Of a stretch of 63,294 nucleotides of DNA, positions 1 through 8,814 are shown in pieces; the stretch's first letter is position 1, and every line of letters starts with the position of its first letter. Where the stretch lies: contig PWFC01000069.1 of NCBI GenBank assembly GCA_003554025.1, positions 1-63,294 of the forward strand. Reading direction: 5' to 3'. The stretch comes from Mollicutes bacterium (GTDB lineage Bacteria; Bacillota_I; Bacilli_A; Izemoplasmatales; Izemoplasmataceae). Made by a program: the position numbers and the translations under genes. A model generated the notes under the pieces. That model was not told where the DNA came from. It did not search any database and was given only the letters and a program-made list of their open reading frames with translations.

Positions 1-774
1 CTTAAAGACGCGAAAGAAACGGTTGTTTCTTTGCGTTTTCCGAAGGAAGAAGTACGAAAAGCCGTACAATTGGCTTTGCTAAAGGGTTTCAAACATGAAC
101 GCATCACCAACTCCATGATTACGCCCGATTCGATCGGTATGTTTCTCGCCTACTTGGTCAAAAAGCTTTATGGAACCGAAAATGTTTCCACCATACTTGA
201 CCCTTTGGCGGGACCGGGAAATCTCTTGGCTACGTTGCATAACCATTATAGCGAAGACATCATGTTTTATGCCGTTGACAGCGATGCCTTGCTTTGCAAG
301 CTGGGACGAAATTTGCTCGACGCGCTGGAAGCGCAACATCAATATTTTCACCAAGACACTCTGACCTACAAGGGGCCGGCTGTCGATCTTATTGTCGCGG
401 ATTTTCCGGTTGAGAGCGTGAATCGTCGCCATACCTATTTCCCCTATCAGGTCATCTTGCACCACTTGCGGCATTTGAAGCCTGGCGGCTATTTCATTGC
501 CGTCATCGAAAACGACTTCTTCGATCAGAACGAAGGACCGAACTTCAAAAAGCAATTGATGGAAGAGGCGCATTTGTTCGGTTTGGTAAAGCTTGACGAA
601 GGCCTTTTTGAAAACCACCCTCAAAGCCTTTTGATTATGGAAAAGAAAACCGAACCAAGCGAAGGGCCGAGGCAAGACTTCCTGCTTGTGGATTTGCCGC
701 CTTTCCGTGATGAAAAAGCTTTTCAAGACGCACTATTTAAAATAGATGAATGGTTCAAAAACAAGAAAGGTTGA
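1..774 (+). CDS. Class I SAM-dependent (N6-adenine type) methyltransferase, YtxK-like, 5' truncated
   Basis: The reading frame is open from base 1, so the true start lies upstream; a TTG at 31 is only the first in-window start codon. About 257 residues are visible, whereas Bacillus YtxK is roughly 330, which fits loss of the N-terminal helical part. A Rossmann SAM motif (DPLAGPGNLLATL) is followed by a downstream acidic residue (AVDSD) and an ADFPVE segment in the place of the NPPF/DPPY catalytic motif. YtxK-like proteins resemble DNA N6-adenine methylases, but their substrate is not settled. The gene ends 7 bases before ackA, the ytxK-ackA order known from Bacillus, which supports the family call. 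Confidence 0.8.
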   Translation, partial: LKDAKETVVSLRFPKEEVRKAVQLALLKGFKHERITNSMITPDSIGMFLAYLVKKLYGTENVSTILDPLAGPGNLLATLHNHYSEDIMFYAVDSDALLCKLGRNLLDALEAQHQYFHQDTLTYKGPAVDLIVADFPVESVNRRHTYFPYQVILHHLRHLKPGGYFIAVIENDFFDQNEGPNFKKQLMEEAHLFGLVKLDEGLFENHPQSLLIMEKKTEPSEGPRQDFLLVDLPPFRDEKAFQDALFKIDEWFKNKKG

Positions 775-781
775 TGTATCG

Positions 782-1969
782 ATGAAAATTTTAGCGGTGA
801 ACGCAGGCAGTTCTTCTTTGAAATTTCAGCTTTTGAAAATGCCCGAGGAAACAGTGATTGCCGCCGGCGTGGTAGAACGGATCGGTCTTCCCAAGGCCGT
901 TGTCAAAATTGAGCTGAACGGCGATAAGACCAAAGAAACCATGGAGGTTTCCGACCACAAAGCCGCGGTCAAGATCCTTTTGGAAAAGCTGGTGGAATTA
1001 GGCATCGTGGAATCGTATGAAGAAATAGCGGCCGTGGGCCATAGAGTTGTTCACGGCGGCGAGAAATTCAGCGATTCCGTGGTCATCGACGATGAAGTCA
1101 TCGCCGCCATCGAAGAGGTCAGCGACCTCGCACCATTGCACAATCCCGCCAATTTGACGGGCATTCGCGCTTTTAAGGAAATCCTTCCCGACAAACCCAT
1201 GGTGGCCGTTTTTGACACCGCCTTCCATCAAACGATGGAACAAGACGTCTTTATGTATGCAACGCCTTACGACTGGTACAGCCATTACGGCGTCCGAAAA
1301 TATGGCTTCCACGGCACATCGCACAAATACGTGTCGCAACGTGTTGCCGACATTTTAAAACGCGACATCCGCGATTTGAAAACCATCGTATTGCATATCG
1401 GCAACGGCGCCAGTCTTTGTGCGGTAAACAAGGGCGTAAGCGTTGAGACATCGATGGGCTTCACTCCTTTAGCCGGTATTGCGATGGGCACAAGAAGCGG
1501 CGACATCGACCCTGCCATCATAGAGTTCATTTCTCAAAAAGAAGAGAAGACCGTTCAAGAAGTCATGAACGATTTGAACAAGAATTCGGGATATTTAGGC
1601 ATCAGCAACGTCTCATCCGATTCCCGCGACCTTTGGGATGCGGCCGATGAAGGCAACGAACAAGCCTTGCTTGCAATTCGGAAACAGGCGAAAATGATCG
1701 CCGATTACATTGGCGCCTATTTCGTGCAGATGGGCGGTGTCGACGCCATCGCTTTCACCGCAGGCGTCGGTGAAAACGCCCCCCGTACGCGCAAAATGAT
1801 CGCCGACCGTTTGAAGGCTCTCGGCGTATTGATTGACGACGACGCCAACCAAGTCTACGGCGAAGAACGCATCATTTCGACCGACAAGTCCAAAGTTTCA
1901 ATGCTTGTCGTGCCGACGAACGAGGAAGTCATGATCGCCCGCGATACGGTAAGGCTCATGGACAAATAA
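782..1969 (+). CDS. ackA: Acetate kinase
   Basis: Interconverts acetyl phosphate plus ADP with acetate plus ATP, the ATP-yielding last step of acetate fermentation in the cytoplasm. The start ATG at 782 has a gaaagg ribosome site 11 bases upstream and gives the family N-terminus MKILAVNAGSSSLKF; a longer upstream extension does not match the family. At 395 residues it has normal length. Family signatures are visible: NAGSSSLKF, HRVVHGGE, the FDTAFHQTM segment, YGFHGTSHKYVS, the HIGNGAS phosphate-binding loop, GTRSGDIDPAI and a C-terminal GVGENAP. It lies just after the ytxK-like gene and is probably cotranscribed with it. No pta is present in the window. Confidence 0.98.
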   Translation: MKILAVNAGSSSLKFQLLKMPEETVIAAGVVERIGLPKAVVKIELNGDKTKETMEVSDHKAAVKILLEKLVELGIVESYEEIAAVGHRVVHGGEKFSDSVVIDDEVIAAIEEVSDLAPLHNPANLTGIRAFKEILPDKPMVAVFDTAFHQTMEQDVFMYATPYDWYSHYGVRKYGFHGTSHKYVSQRVADILKRDIRDLKTIVLHIGNGASLCAVNKGVSVETSMGFTPLAGIAMGTRSGDIDPAIIEFISQKEEKTVQEVMNDLNKNSGYLGISNVSSDSRDLWDAADEGNEQALLAIRKQAKMIADYIGAYFVQMGGVDAIAFTAGVGENAPRTRKMIADRLKALGVLIDDDANQVYGEERIISTDKSKVSMLVVPTNEEVMIARDTVRLMDK

Positions 1970-2037
1970 AAGATTTTTCGCATTGACGGAAGAAAAAAGC
2001 GGTTTGGTTCGTATCATACCCACGAGGAGGTATCGAT

Positions 2038-3279
2038 ATGAAAAAAATCGCTTTTTTGTTTGGAATCATGGCCCTGTTTGGATTTTTCCCAGAATTGTCC
2101 GCTTTGGACCGCCATATTGAAGTAGAGAGGGACAATATCGAGGATACGCCGGTATTGGTCGTTTCGGTGAGCGGACGAGACAATTTCGAGCTTGTTTTGG
2201 GTGAACCCGATCTGAAGTATTCGTCAAAAGGCGTTGAAATTGTTGGCGAGCATTATGTGGTGTATGGAAACGTGTTGGATGAAAGGGACAATCGGCGCGC
2301 TTACGATGCGTTCATGCTGATTGTGGATGGACAAGGCGAAACGCTCGTTCGCGAGATTCTTGATTTTGGTTTTCACGAGGGCATCGAAGAGGTTTTTCAC
2401 GTCGAAAACCGAATGATCGCTTTGGTTGAACAAACGTTTGAAGACACGGACGGGACAAAACATCACTTTGCGTATTTTGAAGAAGGAGGTCATGTGCAAA
2501 CTCTCTCGCCCGGTCTTGAACTCAAACGACTGGAAAAACATGGGGATGTCCTTTATCTGAGCGAAAACAATGCAGGGTATTTTGAACGCGCGCTCTTGCC
2601 GGATGGGGAATTCCTCTCCCCTGGCGTTGTGCATGGATTGATGCATCGCGGCGAATACGAAACGGGGGTCATGTTTCATTCGTTGAACCTCTACGAGATT
2701 GAAGGAAAGACCGTTCGCAATGCTCATGTTGTCGATTATCCCGGCCATTATTCGTTCTCGGTTTCAGGCAGAATTCAGGCATTTACCGTGCACCCTAGAG
2801 TCGAGGGAATCAAAGCGCAGGGAGTCTACGACAAGCCCGTCGCCGTCCATGTCGATTCAGGCCATCTTTTCTTGAACAACGACGCGTATAAAAACGGCGA
2901 ACTTATCGACAAGGTAGGGCACCATACTTTGCGCATCGAAGGGTTGAACGGATATGAGAAGCGCATCTCTTTTACGGTGACTAGCGGGCTTATAGACATT
3001 GAAAACCATGGCGTTTACGACGAAGCCCAAACGTTATCCTTCCGAGGAGAAGGCGAACTGAACGGAACGCCTCTTGCAAGTGGGACAACGCTTGATGAGG
3101 CCGGCGATTACACCTTGACGATTAGCGGAGTGAACGATTACGTTGAAACGCACCATTTCACCCTCGATATAGAAGAGGACGACGGTCGTCACTCTTTTGT
3201 CCGATTGGAGTTTGCAATCATCGGAGTATTGCTTTTCAGCCTTGGAATCATGGGCGTCAGAACCTTGAAAAAACCTTAA
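2038..3279 (+). CDS. Exported/membrane-anchored protein with two Ig-like repeats
   Basis: Function not recognised. Residues 1-22 look like a Sec signal (KK, hydrophobic core, LSA before LDRH). The middle, about residues 25-250, is beta-rich and resembles repeat-containing surface proteins without a clear name. Two similar segments of about 50 residues follow, each starting GVYD and ending in a G-[HD]-[HY]-TL-[RT]-I-[ES]-G pattern, like bacterial Ig-type domains. A C-terminal hydrophobic helix (FAIIGVLLFSLGIMGV) plus KKP would anchor it outside the cell. There is no LPXTG motif and no lipobox Cys. The start is fixed by aggagg 8 bases upstream. It is followed by its own terminator, so it is probably the end of a transcription unit. 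Confidence 0.75.
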   Translation: MKKIAFLFGIMALFGFFPELSALDRHIEVERDNIEDTPVLVVSVSGRDNFELVLGEPDLKYSSKGVEIVGEHYVVYGNVLDERDNRRAYDAFMLIVDGQGETLVREILDFGFHEGIEEVFHVENRMIALVEQTFEDTDGTKHHFAYFEEGGHVQTLSPGLELKRLEKHGDVLYLSENNAGYFERALLPDGEFLSPGVVHGLMHRGEYETGVMFHSLNLYEIEGKTVRNAHVVDYPGHYSFSVSGRIQAFTVHPRVEGIKAQGVYDKPVAVHVDSGHLFLNNDAYKNGELIDKVGHHTLRIEGLNGYEKRISFTVTSGLIDIENHGVYDEAQTLSFRGEGELNGTPLASGTTLDEAGDYTLTISGVNDYVETHHFTLDIEEDDGRHSFVRLEFAIIGVLLFSLGIMGVRTLKKP

Positions 3280-3305
3280 CTTATGCGAAAGCATAAGTTT
3301 TTTTT
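3278..3305 (+). terminator. Intrinsic terminator after the exported protein gene
   Basis: A 9-bp perfect stem (aacttatgc / gcataagtt) with a GAAA tetraloop is followed by a run of six T. It overlaps the stop codon of the upstream gene and sits before the dnaE promoter. Confidence 0.9.
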
Positions 3306-3315
3306 CGGACGGATG

Positions 3316-3324
3316 TGTTATAAT
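3316..3324 (+). promoter_or_regulatory. dnaE promoter, extended -10
   Basis: TGT followed directly by TATAAT (3319-3324), an extended -10 element. No good -35 is visible; the upstream sequence is the terminator T-run. Predicted transcription start is near 3331, giving a leader of about 18 bases. Confidence 0.6.
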
Positions 3325-3348
3325 TCAACTAGAATTGGTGGTGATTTT

Positions 3349-6333
3349 GTGCCCTGCAGTCTTTATCTGGAATCCGCTTATAGCTTCAATGGCTCCAACA
3401 TTACAATCAACGCGTTGGTGCAAGCCGCGCATGCTTCGGGTATGCGCTATTTGGCTTTGACCGACACGAAGATGCACGGCGCGTACAAATTCTATCACGC
3501 CGCCAAACAAAAGGGAATCCAGCCGATCCTTGGTGTGCAGCTTCAAATGGATCCTTTTTTCAAAGATTTGCCGTTGTCCGTTGTGGCTTTTGCGCGAAAT
3601 CAAGAAGGATACGCCAACCTTATGCGCCTCTCAAGTTTTGAAGACCGTTTGAGCATGGCCCGGTTGACCGATTATCTAAGCGGAGTCAGCCTCGTACTAA
3701 ATCCGTACGATGGCGAACTGAAAGAACTGATTAGGGAAGACGCTACGCGTGCGCTAAAAAGTGTTGTGGAACAGTTTGTTTCTTTGGCGAAGCATGTGTA
3801 TTTCGGGTTGCCTGAAAACACGAGAGCGCCTGCGTCCATCAAAAGCGTACCTTGGGACCGCGTGTGTTATTTTAAAAAAGACGATGCGGAAACCTATCGT
3901 ACATTGAGAAGCATATTGCAAACACAAAAATCTTCCGAGCCCCAATTGCGAAACTCTCATTTCAAGTCCTCCGAAGAACTTCAAAAGTTGTTTCACGGCG
4001 AAAGCTGGAAGGATTTGCGCGCATTTTGCGAGAATCATGCTTTAAGCGTCGATTTTCCCGCCCCGAAACTTCCTCAATTTCCCACTCCGAAAGATGTATC
4101 AAGCCCGAGGTATTTGAAGGCTCTTGCGATTAAGGGTCTTCAAAAAAGACTATCCGGTCGAAAGGTTGACGTTTCGCTTTACGACAAACGTCTCAAAAAA
4201 GAGCTTCAAACCATACATGAACTGGGTTTCGACGACTATTTCCTTATCGTGTGGGACGTCATCAAGTTCGCCCGGCAAAGAAATATTTTGGTCGGCCCCG
4301 GAAGGGGCAGTGCACCGGGAAGTCTTGTGGCTTACACTCTGGGCATCACGAACGTAGACCCCGTTGAACACGGATTGCTTTTTGAACGATTCTTGAACAA
4401 AGAACGAGCCAGCATGCCGGATATCGACATCGATTTTCCCGATCGCAGTCGAGATGAAATCCTGCGGTATGTTCACGATAAGTACGGGGACGATAAGGTG
4501 GCGTTGATTTGTACTTTCGGTACGTTTTTGAGCAAGAGCAGCCTGCGCGATACGGCCCGTGTTCTTCGAATTGAATCCCGGTATGTCGAGGAATTGACCC
4601 GCAAAGTCGGTGAATACGGTTCTGTAGCCGACATGCTCGAAAAAGACAAAGACGCGCAAAATCGACTTCATAACGAAACCACTGGGAAATGGCTTCGTGT
4701 GGCCGCCAAGGTCGAAGGAATCCCTAGGCATGTCTCCACCCATGCGGCGGGCATCATTTTGACGGATGCGCCTTTGCTTACGCATTCACCTCTTCAAGAA
4801 GGTTTGTTAGGCATTCGTCAAACCCAATATGAACAAGGCGATCTTGAAGCCATGGGTCTTTTGAAAATCGATTTTTTAGGGCTGAAAAATCTTACCATGA
4901 TTGAAGATGTGTGCGCCAGAGTGGAGAAATACGAAGGACGGAGGGTTGACGTCCACAAACTTCCTTTGACCGATAAAAAGACCTTTAAATTTTTACGCGA
5001 AGGCAGCACGACCGGCATCTTTCAACTTGAATCCCGCGGCATGCGCCGCTTGATCAAGGATATGCGTCTGCAAAGATTCTCAGACATTGCCGTTGTGCTC
5101 GCTCTTTACCGCCCAGGACCTATGGAAAGCATTCCGACGTACATAAAACGCCGGCACAACAAAGAAAAGCCAAGCGGTGTCGCGCCCGTCATTGACGAGA
5201 TTCTTCGTCCGACAGAAGGCATTTTGCTGTATCAAGAGCAAATCATGGCCATAGCGCATACGTTCGCAGGCTACTCTTTGAGCGAAGCCGACATTCTTCG
5301 ACGCGCCGTCAGCAAAAAAGACCGAGACATTTTGATGAAAGAACGCAAGAATTTCGTCTCGAAAGCGACGCGCAACCGCCGCGATGAAAAAACCGCCCAT
5401 CAAATATACGATTACATCGTCAAGTTTGCCGATTACGGGTTCAACAAGTCCCATTCCGTCGCGTACGGATTGGTATCGTATTGGATGGCGTATTTGAAAG
5501 CCAACCATCCGGCGCATTTTTTGGCCGTGTTGATGCAAAACGGCTTGGGCAATGAAAAATTGATGCGCCTTTATATGCAAGAAGCCCTTGAACACGGGTT
5601 GAACGTCGTACCGCCCTCCATCAATCGCTCCAACGTGGCTTTTGTTCTCGATGGCGGTTCGCTTTTCTATCCTTTGTCGGGCGTGAAAAACATCAGTCGC
5701 GATAAAGCGCGGGAGTTTGTGGAATTCAGAGGCGAAGCACGCTACAAGACTTTCATAGAAATGGTCCAAAAGACAAGACATCTTTTCAACAAACGGCATT
5801 ACGAGTTTTTGATCCACGCCGGCGCTTGCGACGAGTTCGCTTTGAACCGCCGCACGATGATTAAAAACCTAGAAGGCGTTGTCGAAGCGGTTCAATACGG
5901 GGAAAGCATCAACCTTGAGGAGTTCGTTGTGAGCAAGTACGAAGAATACGACAACGAGATTCTCAAGCGATACGAAAAAGAAGCGCTCGGTTTCAACCTT
6001 GCGTTTGACGAGCTTTCTCCATATGAAGAGTTTATCCGAAAACACGGATATCTTCTGCCTTCTAACTTGCAAGAGGCTCCTTTGCGTCGCAGTTTGAGTG
6101 TTGTCGGCGTTTTAAAGGAAGTCAAAGAAGTTACGACGAAAAGGGGAGATTCAATGGCGTTTTTGACCATAGGCGACCGAGTGGCCTCCATCGACGCCGT
6201 GTGCTTCCCCGACAATTATAAGCGAAGCCGAAGGCACTTTGGCGAGCAGGTTTTGCTGTTTCGGGGTCAAGTGAATCTTCGCAAGGGCAAAAGACAGTTC
6301 GAAATTGAATTTGTGGAACCTCTTTCATCTTAA
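3349..6333 (+). CDS. dnaE: DNA polymerase III alpha subunit, DnaE type
   Basis: Catalytic subunit of replicative or error-prone DNA synthesis. A GTG start at 3349 is chosen because ggtggtga lies just upstream and a promoter at 3316-3324 would exclude the longer reading. The product is 994 residues, shorter than E. coli (1160) or Bacillus (about 1115) DnaE. Domains in order: PHP (about 1-200), polymerase palm/fingers with the catalytic MPDIDIDF and LKIDFLGL acidic motifs, a helix-hairpin-helix region, and a C-terminal OB fold ending near residue 990. The PHP segment reads LYLESAYS where active-type PHP domains have a His (HxHS), so this PHP domain has probably lost its metal site. PolC is not in the window. 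Confidence 0.96.
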   Translation: MPCSLYLESAYSFNGSNITINALVQAAHASGMRYLALTDTKMHGAYKFYHAAKQKGIQPILGVQLQMDPFFKDLPLSVVAFARNQEGYANLMRLSSFEDRLSMARLTDYLSGVSLVLNPYDGELKELIREDATRALKSVVEQFVSLAKHVYFGLPENTRAPASIKSVPWDRVCYFKKDDAETYRTLRSILQTQKSSEPQLRNSHFKSSEELQKLFHGESWKDLRAFCENHALSVDFPAPKLPQFPTPKDVSSPRYLKALAIKGLQKRLSGRKVDVSLYDKRLKKELQTIHELGFDDYFLIVWDVIKFARQRNILVGPGRGSAPGSLVAYTLGITNVDPVEHGLLFERFLNKERASMPDIDIDFPDRSRDEILRYVHDKYGDDKVALICTFGTFLSKSSLRDTARVLRIESRYVEELTRKVGEYGSVADMLEKDKDAQNRLHNETTGKWLRVAAKVEGIPRHVSTHAAGIILTDAPLLTHSPLQEGLLGIRQTQYEQGDLEAMGLLKIDFLGLKNLTMIEDVCARVEKYEGRRVDVHKLPLTDKKTFKFLREGSTTGIFQLESRGMRRLIKDMRLQRFSDIAVVLALYRPGPMESIPTYIKRRHNKEKPSGVAPVIDEILRPTEGILLYQEQIMAIAHTFAGYSLSEADILRRAVSKKDRDILMKERKNFVSKATRNRRDEKTAHQIYDYIVKFADYGFNKSHSVAYGLVSYWMAYLKANHPAHFLAVLMQNGLGNEKLMRLYMQEALEHGLNVVPPSINRSNVAFVLDGGSLFYPLSGVKNISRDKAREFVEFRGEARYKTFIEMVQKTRHLFNKRHYEFLIHAGACDEFALNRRTMIKNLEGVVEAVQYGESINLEEFVVSKYEEYDNEILKRYEKEALGFNLAFDELSPYEEFIRKHGYLLPSNLQEAPLRRSLSVVGVLKEVKEVTTKRGDSMAFLTIGDRVASIDAVCFPDNYKRSRRHFGEQVLLFRGQVNLRKGKRQFEIEFVEPLSS

Positions 6334-6349
6334 GATTCGCTTTTGTTTG

Positions 6350-6358
6350 TGCTATAAT
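6350..6358 (+). promoter_or_regulatory. pfkA promoter, extended -10
   Basis: TGC plus TATAAT (6353-6358), with only a poor -35 (ttaaga, 17 bases upstream). Lies 22 bases before the pfkA start, just after the dnaE stop. Confidence 0.6.
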
Positions 6359-6379
6359 ATTGCCGAAGAAGGTGAGACA

Positions 6380-7339
6380 ATGAAAACAATTGCAGTGCTG
6401 ACATCCGGCGGAGACGCGCCGGGCATGAACGCTGTTGTTCGCGCCATTGTGCACAGCGCTATTCACAACCAATACAAGGTGCTCGGGGTTGAAGACGGAT
6501 ACAAAGGCCTTGTTGAAGGCCGTTTCATCCCTCTCGACCGAAAAAGCGTGGCTCGAATTATCAATCGTGGCGGCACGTTTTTGGGAAGCGTTCGTTATGA
6601 CAATTTTAAGAGCGAGGATGTTCAAAAGGAGGCGGTCAACACCCTTCGCAGCCATAACATCGATGCGTTGATTGTCGTAGGCGGAGAAGGTACGTACCGC
6701 GGAGCCGCCGCCCTTTCGAAATTCGGCGTGAAAGTCATCGGCATTCCGGCCACCATCGACAACGACATCGTTTCAACGGATTATTCCATCGGCTTCTTTT
6801 CCGCTCTCGATACGGCGGTTGAATCCATCGACAAGTTGCGGGACACCTCCGATTCGCACCAACGTTGCAGCGTGGTTGAAATCATGGGGCGAGATTGTGG
6901 GGATTTGGCTCTTTACGCCGGCTTGGCGGGAGGAAGCGAAATCGTCATCACCCCCGAAACAGGCTACGACGAAGACGAAGTCGTGCAAAGCGTAGAAAAA
7001 GCTTTCCGTGAAAACAAGCGCCATGCGATTGTTGTGGTTACCGAACGCTTGACCGACGTCTCCGCTTTAGCGAAAAAGATTGAAGAAAAGACAGGGTTCG
7101 AATCCAGAGCCACAGTGCTTGGACACGTGCAACGCGGCGGGACACCGCAGGCGTTCGACCGCGTGCTGGCCGCCGAAATGGGCCATTTTGCAGTAGGTCT
7201 TATCAAGGAAGATCAAACCGGCAGTGTTTTAGGCTTGCGGGGCAACCGCATCGTTCATTACTCAATACCCGAAGCGCTGACGTTCGAACGAGCCTCACGG
7301 AAGAGCCATTATGAAATCGTCAAGAAACTAAAGCACTAA
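6380..7339 (+). CDS. pfkA: 6-phosphofructokinase
   Basis: Phosphorylates fructose 6-phosphate to the 1,6-bisphosphate, committing carbon to glycolysis. The ATG at 6380 has gaaggtga upstream and gives 319 residues, the usual ATP-PFK length; upstream in-frame codons are non-homologous. Visible motifs: TSGGDAPGMNAVVR, RGGTFLGS, TIDNDIVSTDYSIGF, SHQRCSVVEIMGR, HVQRGG. Two active-site neighbours are unusual. The nucleotide/Mg loop is GGEGTYRGA rather than GGDGS, so the Asp103 equivalent is Glu. The next loop is GIPATIDND rather than GIPGTIDND, so the Gly124 equivalent is Ala. PPi-dependent enzymes carry Asp104/Lys124, which are absent here, so ATP dependence is still the best guess. It is paired with pyk 16 bases downstream. 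Confidence 0.95.
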   Translation: MKTIAVLTSGGDAPGMNAVVRAIVHSAIHNQYKVLGVEDGYKGLVEGRFIPLDRKSVARIINRGGTFLGSVRYDNFKSEDVQKEAVNTLRSHNIDALIVVGGEGTYRGAAALSKFGVKVIGIPATIDNDIVSTDYSIGFFSALDTAVESIDKLRDTSDSHQRCSVVEIMGRDCGDLALYAGLAGGSEIVITPETGYDEDEVVQSVEKAFRENKRHAIVVVTERLTDVSALAKKIEEKTGFESRATVLGHVQRGGTPQAFDRVLAAEMGHFAVGLIKEDQTGSVLGLRGNRIVHYSIPEALTFERASRKSHYEIVKKLKH

Positions 7340-7355
7340 TCTGAAGGAGGAAGCC

Positions 7356-8780
7356 ATGATTCCCTTTAACCAAACGAAGATTGTCTGCACCATCGGACCG
7401 GCCACCGAAAGCAAGGATATGATGCGTAAGCTTATCGCTGCCGGAATGGACGTCGTCCGGCTGAACTTCTCCCACTCGAATTATGCGGAACACAAGCGGC
7501 GTTTGGATACGTTGAAAGCTTTGAACAAAGAGCTTGGCAGCAATGTGGCAAGCTTGCTTGACACAAAAGGGCCCGAAATTCGGACCCATGATTTTGAAGA
7601 CGGAAAAGCGACCGTCACCGTGGGAAACGAAGTGGAAATCCACATGGAAGAAATTCTTGGAACCGCTTCGAAATTCAGTGTCAATTATCCGGATTTGTAC
7701 AAAGACATCGACGTCGGTGCGCTAGTGGTTGTCGACGACGGGTATTTGAGTTTGAAAGTGACCGACATCGACCGTGAAAGAAAAGTCGTCAAAACGGTTG
7801 CGTTCAACACCCATACCATAAAAGACCGTCGCGGCATAAACGTCCCCGGCATGGAACTGAATTTGGAGTTTGTCTCAGAAAAAGACCGTCAAGACATCAT
7901 TTGGGGATGCGAACAAGAGGTGGATTTTATTGCGGCAAGCTTTGTGCGCCGTAAGGAAGATGTTTTGGCCATTCGCCAGATTGTCAAGGAAACATGCGAC
8001 CGAGACATTCAAATTATCGCCAAAATAGAAAACCAAGAAGGCGTCAACAACATCGACGACATCATCGAGGTGAGCGATGGAGTGATGATTGCCAGGGGAG
8101 ATTTGGGCGTTGAAGTCCCGCCTGAAGAAGTCCCCGTCATCCAAAAAGACATCATCAACCGTCGTCACCGTCAGGGCAAAGTGTCGATTACGGCCACACA
8201 GATGCTTGAGAGCATGCAGGAAAACCCGAAACCGACCAGGGCCGAAGTGAGCGATGTGGCCAACGCCATTTTAGACGGCGCCGACGCGACAATGTTGAGC
8301 GGGGAAAGCGCGATTGGACGCTACCCCATTGAATCCGTCGAATTGATGCGCAACATCGCCAAACGCATGGAGCGTGAGCTGAAGCGCGATCAGTTCATCA
8401 AACAGGCCAATCGCGGAAGCAAGAAAGACATCGCCAGCAACATCGCGATGAGCGCTGCCCATGCGGTCATGCAAGGCCAGGCGGATTTGGTCATTGCGCC
8501 TACGGTATCGGGCAACACCGCGCGACTTCTTTCCAAAAACCGGCCGGATACCATGATTGTCGCCTTGGTGCCCAGTGCAATCAAAGCTCGCAGTTTGGCC
8601 TTGAACCATGGAGTTTTCGCCGTGCCTTTCGAACTCGGTACGGAAACCGAATCGCTGATTAAGCGTGCGCTTGAGTATGTGAAAAAAGAGCGTCTTGTCA
8701 ACCCGGGCGGACGCGTCATCATTACCGGAGGATTCCCTCTTGGTACGACCACGAACTCCCTTCGCATCATGGATATTTAA
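7356..8780 (+). CDS. pyk: Pyruvate kinase
   Basis: Transfers phosphate from phosphoenolpyruvate to ADP, giving pyruvate and ATP. The ATG at 7356 is preceded by a strong aaggagg. At 474 residues it has the compact E. coli PykF-like length and lacks the extra C-terminal PEP-utiliser-like domain of Bacillus Pyk. Signatures include TKIVCTIGPAT, MDVVRLNFSH, LLDTKGPEIRT, the catalytic IIAKIENQEG, MIARGDLGVE and TATQMLESM. The pfkA-pyk pair is the classical Firmicute glycolytic operon. No terminator is obvious after it, so some read-through into the downstream ABC locus is possible. Confidence 0.97.
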   Translation: MIPFNQTKIVCTIGPATESKDMMRKLIAAGMDVVRLNFSHSNYAEHKRRLDTLKALNKELGSNVASLLDTKGPEIRTHDFEDGKATVTVGNEVEIHMEEILGTASKFSVNYPDLYKDIDVGALVVVDDGYLSLKVTDIDRERKVVKTVAFNTHTIKDRRGINVPGMELNLEFVSEKDRQDIIWGCEQEVDFIAASFVRRKEDVLAIRQIVKETCDRDIQIIAKIENQEGVNNIDDIIEVSDGVMIARGDLGVEVPPEEVPVIQKDIINRRHRQGKVSITATQMLESMQENPKPTRAEVSDVANAILDGADATMLSGESAIGRYPIESVELMRNIAKRMERELKRDQFIKQANRGSKKDIASNIAMSAAHAVMQGQADLVIAPTVSGNTARLLSKNRPDTMIVALVPSAIKARSLALNHGVFAVPFELGTETESLIKRALEYVKKERLVNPGGRVIITGGFPLGTTTNSLRIMDI

Positions 8781-8814
8781 AGCACATCACTCGGTGTTTT
8801 ACTAGGAGGATAAG

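Noticed and set aside
5080-5817. Minus-strand ORF of 245 codons opposite dnaE
   Set aside because: Mirror of coding sequence; composition and lack of motifs show it is not a gene.
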